Assembly: GCF_004000785.1 (NCBI RefSeq)
Contig: NZ_BILX01000018.1
Location: 1 to 64,000, forward strand
Source of the DNA: Paenibacillus ehimensis NBRC 15659
Lineage (GTDB): Bacteria; Bacillota; Bacilli; Paenibacillales; NBRC-103111
Reading direction: 5' to 3'
Length of the DNA: 64,000 nucleotides
Positions 25,290-33,360 of this stretch are shown in pieces; position 1 is the first letter of the stretch; each line of letters opens with the position of its first letter. Made by a program: the position numbers and the translations under genes. The notes beneath the pieces are model-generated. The model had not been told where the DNA came from and did not search any database. It saw nothing but the letters and a program-made list of their open reading frames with translations.

Positions 25290-26147
25290 TTAGGATGGCA
25301 AGCTTGCCAGGAAGCCTTCGCGCCAAGTCCGATAAAGCGGCTCCCAGCCGTAGTCTTTTCGCGCTTTGGCATTGGCTGCTCCGCGTTCGCCGCGATTGCT
25401 GCCTTCCTGGATATCCGGCTCGGGCGCGCCGATGGCTGCGGCATAGAGAGGCAGCCATTCGGTTCCCGGAGCCGGTTCGTCGTCCACGACGTTCACCGGC
25501 CCGTTGGGCCATTCCAGCGCAGCGACCGCTGCCCGCGCCGCATCTTCGACATGCAGAAAGGAAGTTACTCCTTCAGTTGCCTTCAACTCCTTGCGCCGCA
25601 CCTTCCCGGCCATGAGCCCGTTGCGGTCGTACCAAGTTCCTGGACCGTAAAGCAGACCGTATCGCAGAATAACGTATTCCGGCATTTCGGCAGCCGCTTG
25701 CTCCAGTGCCAGCACTCCGTCGACCGTCGTTTTTCGCGGCTGCGGCGCTTCCAGATCCAAAGGCACTTCTTCCGTGGCCGGATGATGTCCCGGTTCGTAG
25801 GTCCACGATATGCTTTGCGCGATCATGCGTCTCACTCCGGCCGCTTGCGAGGCGTCAACCAGATTGCGGGTTCCGAGCGTTCGGATTCGGGCATTGTCTT
25901 CCAGGCTATAATTGCTTAAAGAAGTGAGCTGATGGATGACGATTTCCGGCCGCGCCTCCCGAAGCGCGTCGATCACGGACTGCCGGTCTAAGGCATCTGC
26001 AACCAGAGGGGATGCCCCCATTCCCGAAATAGCGTTTTTCGAGGCTTCGTTACGCGTCATGCCGAACACCTCGTGACCTTCCCGTATCAGAATCGGCAGC
26101 AGCGAACGCCCGATGACACCGGTTGCTCCGGCGACCAATATTTTCAT
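25290..26147 (-). CDS. NAD(P)-dependent epimerase/dehydratase (extended SDR)
   Basis: A 285-residue Rossmann-fold protein of the extended short-chain dehydrogenase family. N-terminal dinucleotide motif GATGVIG (7-13), an Asp-x-Asp-like DALDR segment, and ILRYGLLYGPG in the substrate region. The canonical YxxxK is not obvious (near TVDGVLALEQA), so catalysis may be lost or altered, as in NmrA-like or isoflavone-reductase-like proteins. Monocistronic and convergent with htpG. Substrate unknown. Confidence 0.78.
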   Translation of the reverse strand: MKILVAGATGVIGRSLLPILIREGHEVFGMTRNEASKNAISGMGASPLVADALDRQSVIDALREARPEIVIHQLTSLSNYSLEDNARIRTLGTRNLVDASQAAGVRRMIAQSISWTYEPGHHPATEEVPLDLEAPQPRKTTVDGVLALEQAAAEMPEYVILRYGLLYGPGTWYDRNGLMAGKVRRKELKATEGVTSFLHVEDAARAAVAALEWPNGPVNVVDDEPAPGTEWLPLYAAAIGAPEPDIQEGSNRGERGAANAKARKDYGWEPLYRTWREGFLASLPS

Positions 26148-26247
26148 ACTTCTTGCCTCCCGTTAAACGGCATTCCAAATATGCCTTGTATTTTTTGACT
26201 CATTATACAAGACAGAGACGGGGAGCATTTTGTGACGCTGAAGGGTT

Positions 26248-26454
26248 TTACCGATTCTTTTTATGCTCCATGATCTCGTTCGGCTGGACGCCAAAATGCG
26301 TACAAATCTTATCGATGACCTCCAGGGAGACGTATTCGTCCTTCCCTAATTTGGCAAGCGTTGCGGTGGACAAACCCAGCTTTTCCCGAAATTCGGTTTT
26401 CGTCAATTCGTGCTCAACGAGCAATTTCCATAACGGTTTATAAGAGAAAGGCAT
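26248..26454 (-). CDS. Small XRE/Cro-CI type DNA-binding protein
   Basis: A 68-residue protein that is essentially a single helix-turn-helix domain (LVEHELTKTEFREKLGLSTATLAKLGKDEYVSLEVIDKICTHFGVQPNEIM), like Bacillus YozG. AAGGAG precedes ATG 26454. No sensor domain. It is divergent from a strong, otherwise unexplained promoter at 26519-26547 and may act on it. Confidence 0.85.
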   Translation of the reverse strand: MPFSYKPLWKLLVEHELTKTEFREKLGLSTATLAKLGKDEYVSLEVIDKICTHFGVQPNEIMEHKKNR

Positions 26455-26518
26455 GGTTATACTCCTTAAAGGTTATCTGATATGTAAAACTAAATATTTA
26501 ATTAAGCAAATATAATGG

Positions 26519-26547
26519 TTGACTTCATATTCAATAAAGCATATAAT
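26519..26547 (+). promoter_or_regulatory. Strong promoter with no clear gene behind it
   Basis: TTGACT (26519-26524), 17 bases, TATAAT (26542-26547). Only a 36-codon frame follows. Confidence 0.6.
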
Positions 26548-26692
26548 ATATTTGTGAAGTAAAACAAAAAAGAAATAGACAGCACTTAATCGATGTGATC
26601 TACAGAATATGAATTTTCCCTTATCTTAACACAAAATGTTTACAAAATCATGAGAGTACCAACACAGTTAGAGCGAAGGGGAGAGAGGGGTA

Positions 26693-26803
26693 TTGGTCGA
26701 AGAGTTGAATAAGCTACTTGAAGATTTTCGGGAACTCGAACATATTTGGAGTGACGAAGCGAAAATTCGAAAAGAAGAATCTGGTGAAAAATGTATGCTT
26801 TAG
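26693..26803 (+). CDS. Possible 36-residue peptide
   Basis: TTG 26693 after GAGAGGGG reads an acidic, helix-prone peptide starting (M)VEELNKLLEDFRELEHIW and ending EKCML. It is the only frame with a start signal downstream of the promoter at 26519. No family recognised; it may be a remnant. Confidence 0.3.
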   Translation: MVEELNKLLEDFRELEHIWSDEAKIRKEESGEKCML

Positions 26804-27210
26804 GAGGAGTAACGGATTTAGGCATGCTGCCATAGCTTTAAATTCAATTGTAAAATGCCACCGAAGTGTTAAATTCAACAGGTGCTGACGCTTGGCTATA
26901 TCTTTGCCCACAACGCTTAGCAATATGGGTGTCCTGCCTCTGTCTGTTGTTCGTATGTACTCGGTCTTGGGCAATGATTGTAGCGGCCCCGCTTGGATGT
27001 TCGAAGCAAAAAATGATATGCTGCTAGTCTGATTCGCCGGGAGACGCCTCAAGATGGGACAAACCTCCCGGAGCGACGAAGGCGGGGATGTGGAGAACCA
27101 AGATGTCCCCGTCCTTGGGAAACGGCGATCCTGGCTGGTGGGGAAGGCCTGCTTATAAAAGGGGGATACTGGTCTGTTTTCGGCTCCACCGAGGGTCGAA
27201 CGACCCGCAA
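26804..27210. other. Gene-poor stretch with possible degraded sequence
   Basis: No frame here has a convincing start, ribosome binding site and protein-like composition. Two short plus-strand frames (26814-26888 and 26886-27035) look like eroded coding sequence, and the longest minus-strand frame (26714-27214) is low-complexity and unlike its neighbours. No inverted repeats of an insertion sequence were found. Confidence 0.4.
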
Positions 27211-27393
27211 TCACAATTCGGAAGGCGGACGCAGAGAAGCTTCGGAATGATCGGCATGCCCGCTCTCGTTCATGGTTATTTCATGGCTTTGAGTGTTCAT
27301 ATGTTTAAGCTGCTCTTTTTTCCACGCTTCGAATTTTTCCAGCGGGATCTCTAATTGTTCGATGAGAAGTTGACAATCTATCGGTTGTTTCAT
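27211..27393 (-). CDS. Small protein of unknown function
   Basis: A 60-residue hydrophilic protein (starts MKQPIDCQLLIEQLEIPLEK, ends with a His/Ser/Glu-rich tail). ATG 27393 has AGGGGG about 8 bases upstream, which favours a real gene. No membrane segment or known motif. It is separated by a terminator from the LysM-CAP gene upstream. Confidence 0.5.
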   Translation of the reverse strand: MKQPIDCQLLIEQLEIPLEKFEAWKKEQLKHMNTQSHEITMNESGHADHSEASLRPPSEL

Positions 27394-27424
27394 TTAGGAT
27401 ACCCCCTAGTTAGAAAATAATTAA

Positions 27425-27466
27425 AAAAACAAAAACCACCTTTCCTAGCGACGGCTAAGAAAGATG
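27425..27466 (-). terminator. Terminator on the minus strand
   Basis: Read on the minus strand, ACCATCTTTCTTAGC pairs with GCTAGGAAAGGTGGT (some G-U pairs) around CGTC and is followed by TTTTTG and a T run. Confidence 0.8.
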
Positions 27467-27546
27467 GTCCGGTTGCACTACTAGCTCCCTCGAATCCAAG
27501 TGCCCACATACAGATTCGAATTCATTGCCTACCAAACCTCATGATA
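27467..27546 (-). ncRNA. Possible short transcript or leader upstream of the 60-residue gene
   Basis: On the minus strand a TATCAT box (27541-27546) is followed by an inverted repeat (CGAATC/GATTCG), a 14-codon frame MNSNLYVGTWIRGS and then the terminator at 27425-27466. It could be a small RNA, a leader-peptide attenuator, or simply the 3' region of the LysM-CAP transcript. No known RNA family recognised. Confidence 0.35.
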
Positions 27547-27685
27547 CCAGTAAACAATTGAATATGTCTGTATCGTTTCATACGGAATTTTCTAAAAAAA
27601 ACTTTAGAAATGCCTGTTTTTCGAAAAAAAGCAATATCGATCCCCTTGACAAAGAGGACCGATCCGCTGCTTGTACGGTAAGCTA

Positions 27686-28447
27686 TTAGTTCGCGATAAA
27701 TGCTTGAACCCATACGCCGTTGTAGTAAGCAACGCCGATTTTTGTAAAGTTCGGGCTGAGAATGTTTTTGCGGTGACCGTCGCTGTTCATCCACGCATTC
27801 ATAACCTCTTGCGGAGAACGCTGGCCTTTAGCGATATTTTCACCGGCATACGAATAACGAATGCCGTAAGATCTCATCATATCAAATGGAGACCCGTACG
27901 TCGGGGACGTGTGATCGAAGTAGCCATTGTTGTACATATCCTTCGCCTTGTCCAATGCCATAGCTGTCAGGGCGCTGTCGGAAGCAAGCGGCTTCAGGCC
28001 GGCTTTCGCACGCTCTTGGTTCACGAGGTTCACCACTTGGCTGGCAAAAGCGGATTGAGTCGTTCCTTGCTGGGAGCCGGAATCCGGTTTTGCAGGTGTC
28101 GTCGGCTGCGGCTTCGCTGGCGTTGTCGGCTGAGGTTTCACCGGCGTCGTCGGTTGCGGCTTAACAGGAACCGGTTGCGGCTTGGCCGGAGTCGCCGGCT
28201 GCTGCGATCCGCTGCCGTATCCAGGAACGTGGATGATCATTCCTTTCCAGATCACATTCGGGTTGGAAAGCTGCGGGTTCGATTGAAGCAGCGATGCAAG
28301 ATCAACCCCGTATTTTTGAGAAATTGTCGACAACGTATCGTTATCGGCAACGATGCATGGTGCGGCCGAAGCAGATGCCATACCAGCTCCGAACACCGAA
28401 CTCAGGGCTAAAACACTAACCAAAGCGGCTTTCTTCATGCGATTCAA
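27686..28447 (-). CDS. Secreted LysM-CAP domain protein
   Basis: A 253-residue exported protein: signal peptide ending ASASA (about residue 28), one LysM peptidoglycan-binding domain (about 31-78), a Pro/Lys/Thr repeat linker (KPQPTTPA units) and a C-terminal CAP/SCP domain (QVVNLVNQERAKAGLKPL; HTSPTYGSPFDMM; AGENIAKG). It resembles Bacillus YkwD and the spore-coat protein SafA in parts. TTG 28447 lies 10 bases from AAGGAG; the ATG at 28438 is an alternative. A c-di-AMP riboswitch precedes it, fitting a cell-wall role. Confidence 0.9.
   Translation of the reverse strand: MNRMKKAALVSVLALSSVFGAGMASASAAPCIVADNDTLSTISQKYGVDLASLLQSNPQLSNPNVIWKGMIIHVPGYGSGSQQPATPAKPQPVPVKPQPTTPVKPQPTTPAKPQPTTPAKPDSGSQQGTTQSAFASQVVNLVNQERAKAGLKPLASDSALTAMALDKAKDMYNNGYFDHTSPTYGSPFDMMRSYGIRYSYAGENIAKGQRSPQEVMNAWMNSDGHRKNILSPNFTKIGVAYYNGVWVQAFIAN
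28091..28163 (-). repeat. 24-bp in-frame tandem repeat in the LysM-CAP linker
   Basis: About three imperfect 24-bp units encode KPQPTTPV/KPQPTTPA, a flexible wall-spanning linker prone to length change. Confidence 0.75.
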
Positions 28448-28464
28448 AAAAGATCCTCTCCTTT

Positions 28465-28600
28465 TTCGGCCTGCGAGGTTAGCTGACGGGTTCGGGTCAA
28501 AGAGCAATACCCGGCCATAGAAAAACTGGCTTCACCCCAAAAAATGGGTTCCCCCGCGCTTCCAATGAAGCTTCGGCCTTGATTGTAGTTGTCCTCTCGA
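28465..28600 (-). ncRNA. c-di-AMP riboswitch (ydaO/yuaA type)
   Basis: Read on the minus strand, the conserved blocks appear in order: GCCGAAGCTTC, GCGGGGGAACCC, TTTGGGGTGAA, GACCCGAACCCGTCAGCTAA and CCTCG. These match the ydaO consensus, a c-di-AMP-sensing off-switch commonly found before cell-wall hydrolase and LysM genes. It lies directly upstream of the LysM-CAP gene. Confidence 0.92.
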
Positions 28601-28713
28601 CAGAACCGGATAAGCCAAGCATTCTCGGCCCGGCCGGTCTCTCAAGGGCCCTTACAGTCTATCACGAGGATCGCTAGATTTCACCCCACAAAGTCTTCCA
28701 GCCGAAGCACCGC

Positions 28714-29061
28714 TTACTTCCACTTCATGAGTATAAACCCGCCGATGATAATGAGAAGTCCAGCCCAAGTTTTCCACGTAGGGATCTCCTGCATGAACAT
28801 ATATCCCATGAGCAGACATACGAGAAGCTCGACGATTTTGGCCGAGACGAGAGCCGTTGTCAGTTGACCGAAGCTATGCTGTACCCAGCGGACGCCGTAC
28901 CCGATCAGCAGATTCGCCGGAAGAAACAAAGGCAGCATCTTCAATTGAAAAAGAAATGTCGGCCCGAAGGCGGGATCGATGTGTTTGCTTTGATAAGAGT
29001 AGACGGCATTGACGATCACCAGACCGACGAAAAGACACGAAAAGCCAAGAACAGCGGACAT
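28714..29061 (-). CDS. Small four-helix membrane protein, EamA/SMR-like
   Basis: A 115-residue protein with four hydrophobic segments and a C-terminal EamA-like ending (IPTWKTWAGLLIIIGGFILMKWK; AKIVELLVCLLMGYMFMQE). It looks like a half-size drug/metabolite transporter that must dimerise, or a DMT-like protein. ATG 29061 has GGAGGAGG seven bases upstream; longer starts would include that site. No clear partner gene. Confidence 0.7.
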   Translation of the reverse strand: MSAVLGFSCLFVGLVIVNAVYSYQSKHIDPAFGPTFLFQLKMLPLFLPANLLIGYGVRWVQHSFGQLTTALVSAKIVELLVCLLMGYMFMQEIPTWKTWAGLLIIIGGFILMKWK

Positions 29062-29144
29062 GAATCGAAGGACCTCCTCCATAGTAAAAACAAGTGAACA
29101 AGCATCGGGCTTTCTTGAATGTTTCCCTGAAATAACAAATTTTA

Positions 29145-29173
29145 TTGACGCTAAGAAAATTTCCTTATAGAAT
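29145..29173 (+). promoter_or_regulatory. Promoter of the iron-type ABC operon
   Basis: TTGACG (29145-29150), 17 bases, TAGAAT (29168-29173). About 100 bases of leader follow; I see no convincing Fur box. Confidence 0.65.
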
Positions 29174-29283
29174 AAATTTTGCATTAGGTAAAAATATTTG
29201 TACATAGACAAACATTGCTTTTGCCGTCCGTCGCGCAACGTTCGAAAATCGGGCGTATAACGAAGTCAAAAGGAGGATTCCCG

Positions 29284-30333
29284 TTGTTTAAGCGTCGGCA
29301 TCTTATGTTTTCCTCCCCGTTTTTTGTTTTTGGACTGCTTTCCGTGCTTCTCCTGGCCAGTATCGTGCTGGCTGCCGGCTTCGGACCCGTGTCGGTTCCG
29401 TTTCAACAAACGCTTGCTCTGCTGCTGGAGAAATTGGCCTTTCCGGTGGACAGCTTGGCAGGGGAACGGGAGCGGCTGGTGGTGGAGCAGGTACGGCTGC
29501 CGCGCGTACTGGCGGGCGCGCTTGTAGGGGCGGCGCTCGGCATCTCGGGCGCTTCGATGCAAGGATTGTTCCGCAATCCGCTCGTTGAGCCGGGCTATGT
29601 CGGCGTATCCAGCGGAGCCGCTGCCGGGGCCGTGTGCGCTTTGTATTTCGGCTTGACCCACCTGGGGGTATGGCTGCTGCCGGCTGCCGCTTTTACCGGA
29701 GCGCTGCTTGCCGTCGGCGTCATTCTTGCGGTTTGGCGTTGGAGCAGCCGTTCTACGGTAACGACGCTTCTGCTGCTCGGGATCGGTCTGAATGCTTTAC
29801 TGTCCGCCGTGATCAACATCCTGATCGCCAGCTCGCGGAACGAGCAGGAGCTGCGGAGCATTATTTTCTGGCTTCAAGGGGGGCTGGAAGCCCGGACTTG
29901 GGGACACGTGCAACTGATTGCCGTGCCGATTCTCATCTCATGCGTATTGTTGTGCGCCTTCGCCCGGGATTTGAACTTGCTGCTGCTTGGCGACGAGCAT
30001 GCCCAAAGCAGCGGCATGAAGGTGCGCGCGGTGCGCTATCTGATTCTGGGCCTCGCTTCGCTCATGACCGGCTCGGCCGTCGCGGTGAGCGGGATCATCG
30101 GGTTCGTCGGCTTGGTTGTTCCCCATATGATCCGCTTATGGACCGGACCGGATCACCGGGTGCTGCTGCCGGCCAGCGCGCTTGGAGGAGCCGTGTTTTT
30201 GGTGGTTGCGGATCTGATATCCCGGATGGTTCTCCAGCCGGTGACGCTGCAGGTCGGCGTTGTCTGCGCTATTATCGGGGCGCCGTTGTTCTTGGGAATG
30301 GTACTGAAATCCGGAAAAGGGGCGATGGCATGA
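29284..30333 (+). CDS. FecCD-family ABC transporter permease
   Basis: Inner-membrane channel of an importer for iron-siderophore, haem or cobalamin. The 349-residue protein has about ten helices and family motifs PRVLAGALVGAALGISGASMQGLFRNPL and VSGIIGFVGLVVPHMIR, with a closing GxPLF-like segment (GAPLFLGMVL). TTG 29284 follows AAAAGGAGG at seven bases. ATGA overlap with the ATPase gene and tight spacing to the binding protein and ferrochelatase-like genes make a four-gene operon. Cargo is not decided by sequence; the ferrochelatase-like neighbour suggests iron or a tetrapyrrole. Confidence 0.92.
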   Translation: MFKRRHLMFSSPFFVFGLLSVLLLASIVLAAGFGPVSVPFQQTLALLLEKLAFPVDSLAGERERLVVEQVRLPRVLAGALVGAALGISGASMQGLFRNPLVEPGYVGVSSGAAAGAVCALYFGLTHLGVWLLPAAAFTGALLAVGVILAVWRWSSRSTVTTLLLLGIGLNALLSAVINILIASSRNEQELRSIIFWLQGGLEARTWGHVQLIAVPILISCVLLCAFARDLNLLLLGDEHAQSSGMKVRAVRYLILGLASLMTGSAVAVSGIIGFVGLVVPHMIRLWTGPDHRVLLPASALGGAVFLVVADLISRMVLQPVTLQVGVVCAIIGAPLFLGMVLKSGKGAMA

Positions 30334-31130
30334 GTACGTTCATAGCGGTTCGGCAGCTGTGGCAGCGAGCCGAATCGAAGACGATCCTGCATGACGTGAA
30401 TTTGGAGATGAGGCCCGGACGTTTCATTGGCTTGATCGGTCCGAACGGAAGCGGCAAATCGACGCTGCTTCGCGCCTTGGGCGGCTTGCGCCGGCCGGCC
30501 GCCGGAGAAGTGCTGTTGGATGGAGCCTGCTTGCACCGGATGAAATCTAAGACGATCGCCCGCCATATCGCTTATGTGCCGCAGGATTTGAGCGCGGAGC
30601 TTGATTTTACGGCGGAAGAGATCGTGATGCTGGGGCGGTATGCCCATCGGGGGCGGTTTGCCGCCGCCGCTGCAGAGGACCGCGAAGCGGTGCGGGAGGC
30701 GATGCGGACGACCGGGATTACCCCGCTTGCGAACCGGAGGGTGTCGGAGCTCTCCGGCGGACAGCGGCAGATGGTGTTCATCGCCAAGGCGCTTGCCCAG
30801 CAGCCGCGGATTTTGCTATTGGACGAACCGATTTCGGCGCTGGATATCCGGCATCAGCTGCGTGTCATGAAGCTGCTGCAGGAAAGAACGAACGCCGGGC
30901 TGCTCGTCGTTGCCGCTTTGCATGATTTGAATTTGGCGGCGCGGTTTTGCGACGAGCTGATTCTGCTTCGGCACGGTCGCGTGCTGGCTTCCGGGGCGCC
31001 GGAGTGCGTCGTAACATCCGAACGGCTCCGGCAAGCTTACGGGGTGGAAGCCTCGATCCGCCGCGACGAACGGACCGGCAAGCCTGCGGTTACCGCCTTG
31101 GACGAAATTCGAATGCAGGCGGCTTATTAA
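30330..31130 (+). CDS. FecE/BtuD-type ABC transporter ATP-binding protein
   Basis: ATPase partner of the FecCD-type permease, 266 residues. Walker A GPNGSGKST (about 37-45), Q-loop YVPQDL, signature ELSGGQRQ, Walker B RILLLDEPISALD and the switch His in ALHDLN are all present. ATG 30330 overlaps the permease stop. A longer frame from 29634 is an out-of-frame shadow across the permease and is rejected. Confidence 0.93.
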   Translation: MSTFIAVRQLWQRAESKTILHDVNLEMRPGRFIGLIGPNGSGKSTLLRALGGLRRPAAGEVLLDGACLHRMKSKTIARHIAYVPQDLSAELDFTAEEIVMLGRYAHRGRFAAAAAEDREAVREAMRTTGITPLANRRVSELSGGQRQMVFIAKALAQQPRILLLDEPISALDIRHQLRVMKLLQERTNAGLLVVAALHDLNLAARFCDELILLRHGRVLASGAPECVVTSERLRQAYGVEASIRRDERTGKPAVTALDEIRMQAAY

Positions 31131-31163
31131 ATACATAGAAAACATGGAAAAGGTGAGAAAGTC

Positions 31164-32213
31164 ATGCTGCATCGGAATCAAATAAGAAGTGAAGGATCGC
31201 GTTTCAAGCCTTGGCGGCTCGGAGGAACGCTCGCGCTGCTGCTGCTCGCATCAGCGTGCGGTCCCCAAGCGTCGCCGGCCGACGGATCGGAGGGGAAGGC
31301 TCAGGCGGGGACGGGGGCTTATCCGCGATCGATCGCGACAGGCGGTAAGCACGAGGTGGTCGTTCCGGCCAAGCCCGAACGCATCGCCGCGTTGTCGCTG
31401 GATACGGCCGAGATGGCGCTGGAGCTGGCCGATCCTTCGCGGATTGTCGTTGCTCCCCGCAGCTTGGACAACGAGCAGTTGTCCGTTCATGCGGAGCAAG
31501 GCAAGCGGATCGGCACCAAAATAACGGGCGCGACGAAGCTCGATCCGGAGCAGGTGCTGTCTTACAAGCCCGATCTGGTGCTGATGACGACGATTCATGA
31601 CGGGGAGAAGGACGCCGATCCGATTTTGAAGCAGGCGGGCATTCCCGTGCTGACCTTTAAGGAATGGGGCACGGTTCGGCAAATCATGGACCAACTGGAT
31701 CTGATCGGGCAGGCTCTCGGCGAAGAGGAGAAGGCCAAGGCCGTGACAGACCGGATGAAGAGCAAGCTGGATGCGATCCGGAACAAAGTCGGGGAACGTC
31801 AAGCGGCTTCTAAACCGACGGTGCTCGTCCTTTCGCCGGTAGGTCCGAATACAGGGCCGTATATGATGGGACCGGACAACATATCCAGCGATCTGGTGCG
31901 GCTGGCAGGCGGCGTGCCCGCTGTCGAAGCGATGGGGCTGTCCCGCACGACGAAAGCGACGATCGAGCAGATGATGCAGGCGGACCCGAACTGCATCTTG
32001 CTCTCCGACTGGGAAGGGAAGAAGGAGCTGGCGTTCCGGGAGCTGACCGGGAGTCCGGGCTGGAGCGCTCTGAGGGCGGTGAAAGAAGGCCGGGTTCGGG
32101 TCATGGCCGCCAAGCAGCTTGTGAATGCCAATCCGGCCGTCGTTGATTCGATCGCAGAGATCGCGGATTTCCTGGAGGCGCCTTCCGGCTTGAAAGAGGA
32201 GGCGGGAGCATGA
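31164..32213 (+). CDS. Substrate-binding lipoprotein of the FecCD-type importer
   Basis: A 349-residue lipoprotein with signal peptide and lipobox LLASAC (Cys about 32), then a TroA/BtuF-type two-lobe binding domain (PERIAALSLDTAEMALEL; LSYKPDLVLMTT; GWSALRAVKEGRVRVM). Anchored outside the membrane, it delivers ligand to the permease. The unusually hydrophilic linker (ASPADGSEGKAQAG) precedes the domain. The stop overlaps the next ATG. Confidence 0.9.
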   Translation: MLHRNQIRSEGSRFKPWRLGGTLALLLLASACGPQASPADGSEGKAQAGTGAYPRSIATGGKHEVVVPAKPERIAALSLDTAEMALELADPSRIVVAPRSLDNEQLSVHAEQGKRIGTKITGATKLDPEQVLSYKPDLVLMTTIHDGEKDADPILKQAGIPVLTFKEWGTVRQIMDQLDLIGQALGEEEKAKAVTDRMKSKLDAIRNKVGERQAASKPTVLVLSPVGPNTGPYMMGPDNISSDLVRLAGGVPAVEAMGLSRTTKATIEQMMQADPNCILLSDWEGKKELAFRELTGSPGWSALRAVKEGRVRVMAAKQLVNANPAVVDSIAEIADFLEAPSGLKEEAGA

Positions 32214-33160
32214 TCGGGATACTGCTGCCGGTGTACGGGCTGGTCCGGTCCGTCGACGGGATCGAGCCGTTCTATACGCATATCTTTCACGGACAGCCTC
32301 CGGGCGAAGCCCGGCTGCAGGATGCGGTCTGGCGTTATCGGCAGCTTGGCACCTGCGATCCGCTCGCCTCCGTCACGCTAAGACAAGCGGCGGCGCTGGA
32401 GCGAAGGATCGGAGCGCTGCTGCTGGACGAAGTTAAAGTATACGTCGGCTGCAAGCATACGCCGCCTTTTGTTCCCGATACGGTGGAGCAAATGATCCGG
32501 GACGGCGTACGCCGGGTGGCGACGCTACCGATCACGCCGCTGTATACGCGGTCTGGCACGGGAGCGTACCGCAAGCAGGTCCGGGACGCTCTTCAGCGAA
32601 ACGGCGTCGACCTTCCCGTGCTTGATATCGAGGGCTGGTGGGCCGAGCCGCGGTTCATCGACCTCTTGGGAAGGCGTCTTCGCTCGGCGGTCGACTGGTT
32701 GTCGGCGGCAGGCCGGAGCGATTTTATCGTACTCTTCACCGCGCACAGCCAACCGGGGCTGCCGCAGGCCAACGAGCGGTTCTGCACGGAGTTTGAAGCT
32801 TTGGCCGGAAGCGTTGCCAGGGCGGCAGGGGGCTATCCGTGGAGGCTGGCGTACCGCAGCGGAGGACCGGCGCCGCAGGTTTGGTTGGGCCCGGACATAC
32901 GGGACGTCATAGAGGCGGAAGCTGCGGCCGGACGCAAAGCCGTCGTCGTATGCGAGCTGATGTCGCTGACCGAGAATGTGGAGGTGCTGTACGATGCCGG
33001 CTTTGACTGCTGGGAGCAGGCTGCCAAAGGCGGGATGGAGTTCGTGCGCACGGAGTTTCTCAACGATTCGTACGAGTTTATGGATATGCTGAGCCGTTAC
33101 GCTGCCCGCCGCATCCGATGCAAGGACGATGCGCACGGCACGGGTGGTGCTTTGAACTGA
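32210..33160 (+). CDS. Ferrochelatase-like (HemH/CpfC family) protein
   Basis: A 316-residue cytosolic class II chelatase homologue. Two catalytic signatures are visible: TAHSQP near 178-183 (TAHSLP in CpfC/HemH, metal/porphyrin His) and ENVEVLYDAG near 255-265 with the catalytic Glu. In monoderms the housekeeping enzyme inserts Fe(II) into coproporphyrin III. This copy is divergent from standard HemH, is not next to hemE/hemY, and is coupled by ATGA overlap to an importer operon, so a specialised role (iron handling, metal removal from imported tetrapyrrole) is plausible. No hem genes are in the window. Confidence 0.72.
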   Translation: MIGILLPVYGLVRSVDGIEPFYTHIFHGQPPGEARLQDAVWRYRQLGTCDPLASVTLRQAAALERRIGALLLDEVKVYVGCKHTPPFVPDTVEQMIRDGVRRVATLPITPLYTRSGTGAYRKQVRDALQRNGVDLPVLDIEGWWAEPRFIDLLGRRLRSAVDWLSAAGRSDFIVLFTAHSQPGLPQANERFCTEFEALAGSVARAAGGYPWRLAYRSGGPAPQVWLGPDIRDVIEAEAAAGRKAVVVCELMSLTENVEVLYDAGFDCWEQAAKGGMEFVRTEFLNDSYEFMDMLSRYAARRIRCKDDAHGTGGALN

Positions 33161-33287
33161 GGGGAATGGAACGAGGACCTGCTTCCGGCTGTCGTTGATG
33201 CCGGGGGGCGGGTCTTTTTTTGAATAATACAATGAACGTCAACCCCTCAAACAGAGGAGGAACACGCTGCGGACTGAAATTTGCTCG

Positions 33288-33338
33288 TTGACAAACGGTG
33301 GGCGCCTCAGTACAATGATTTTTATTAGTAATAATTAC
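33288..33338 (+). promoter_or_regulatory. Promoter with Zur box before the COG0523 gene
   Basis: TTGACA (33288-33293), 17 bases, TACAAT (33311-33316). GTAAT-A-ATTAC (33328-33338) matches the core of the Bacillus Zur consensus and lies at the start of the transcript, where bound Zur would block it. Confidence 0.65.
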
Positions 33339-33360
33339 GTTTAAGGAAGGTCTGCTGACT

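Noticed and set aside
26714..27214. A 166-codon minus-strand frame in the gene-poor stretch
   Set aside because: No ribosome binding site, biased composition (Phe/Leu/Thr/Ser rich), and no fold-like pattern; treated as non-coding.
28091..28163. Tandem repeat considered as a CRISPR or phase-variation element
   Set aside because: The 24-bp units are in-frame Pro/Thr/Lys linker codons without spacers.
29174..29283. Possible Fur box in the ABC operon leader
   Set aside because: A/T-rich, but no 7-1-7 inverted repeat close enough to the Fur consensus could be found by eye.
29634..31130. Single 498-codon frame across permease and ATPase genes
   Set aside because: Its first part is out of frame with the clear FecCD-type permease; only the part from 30330 is real.
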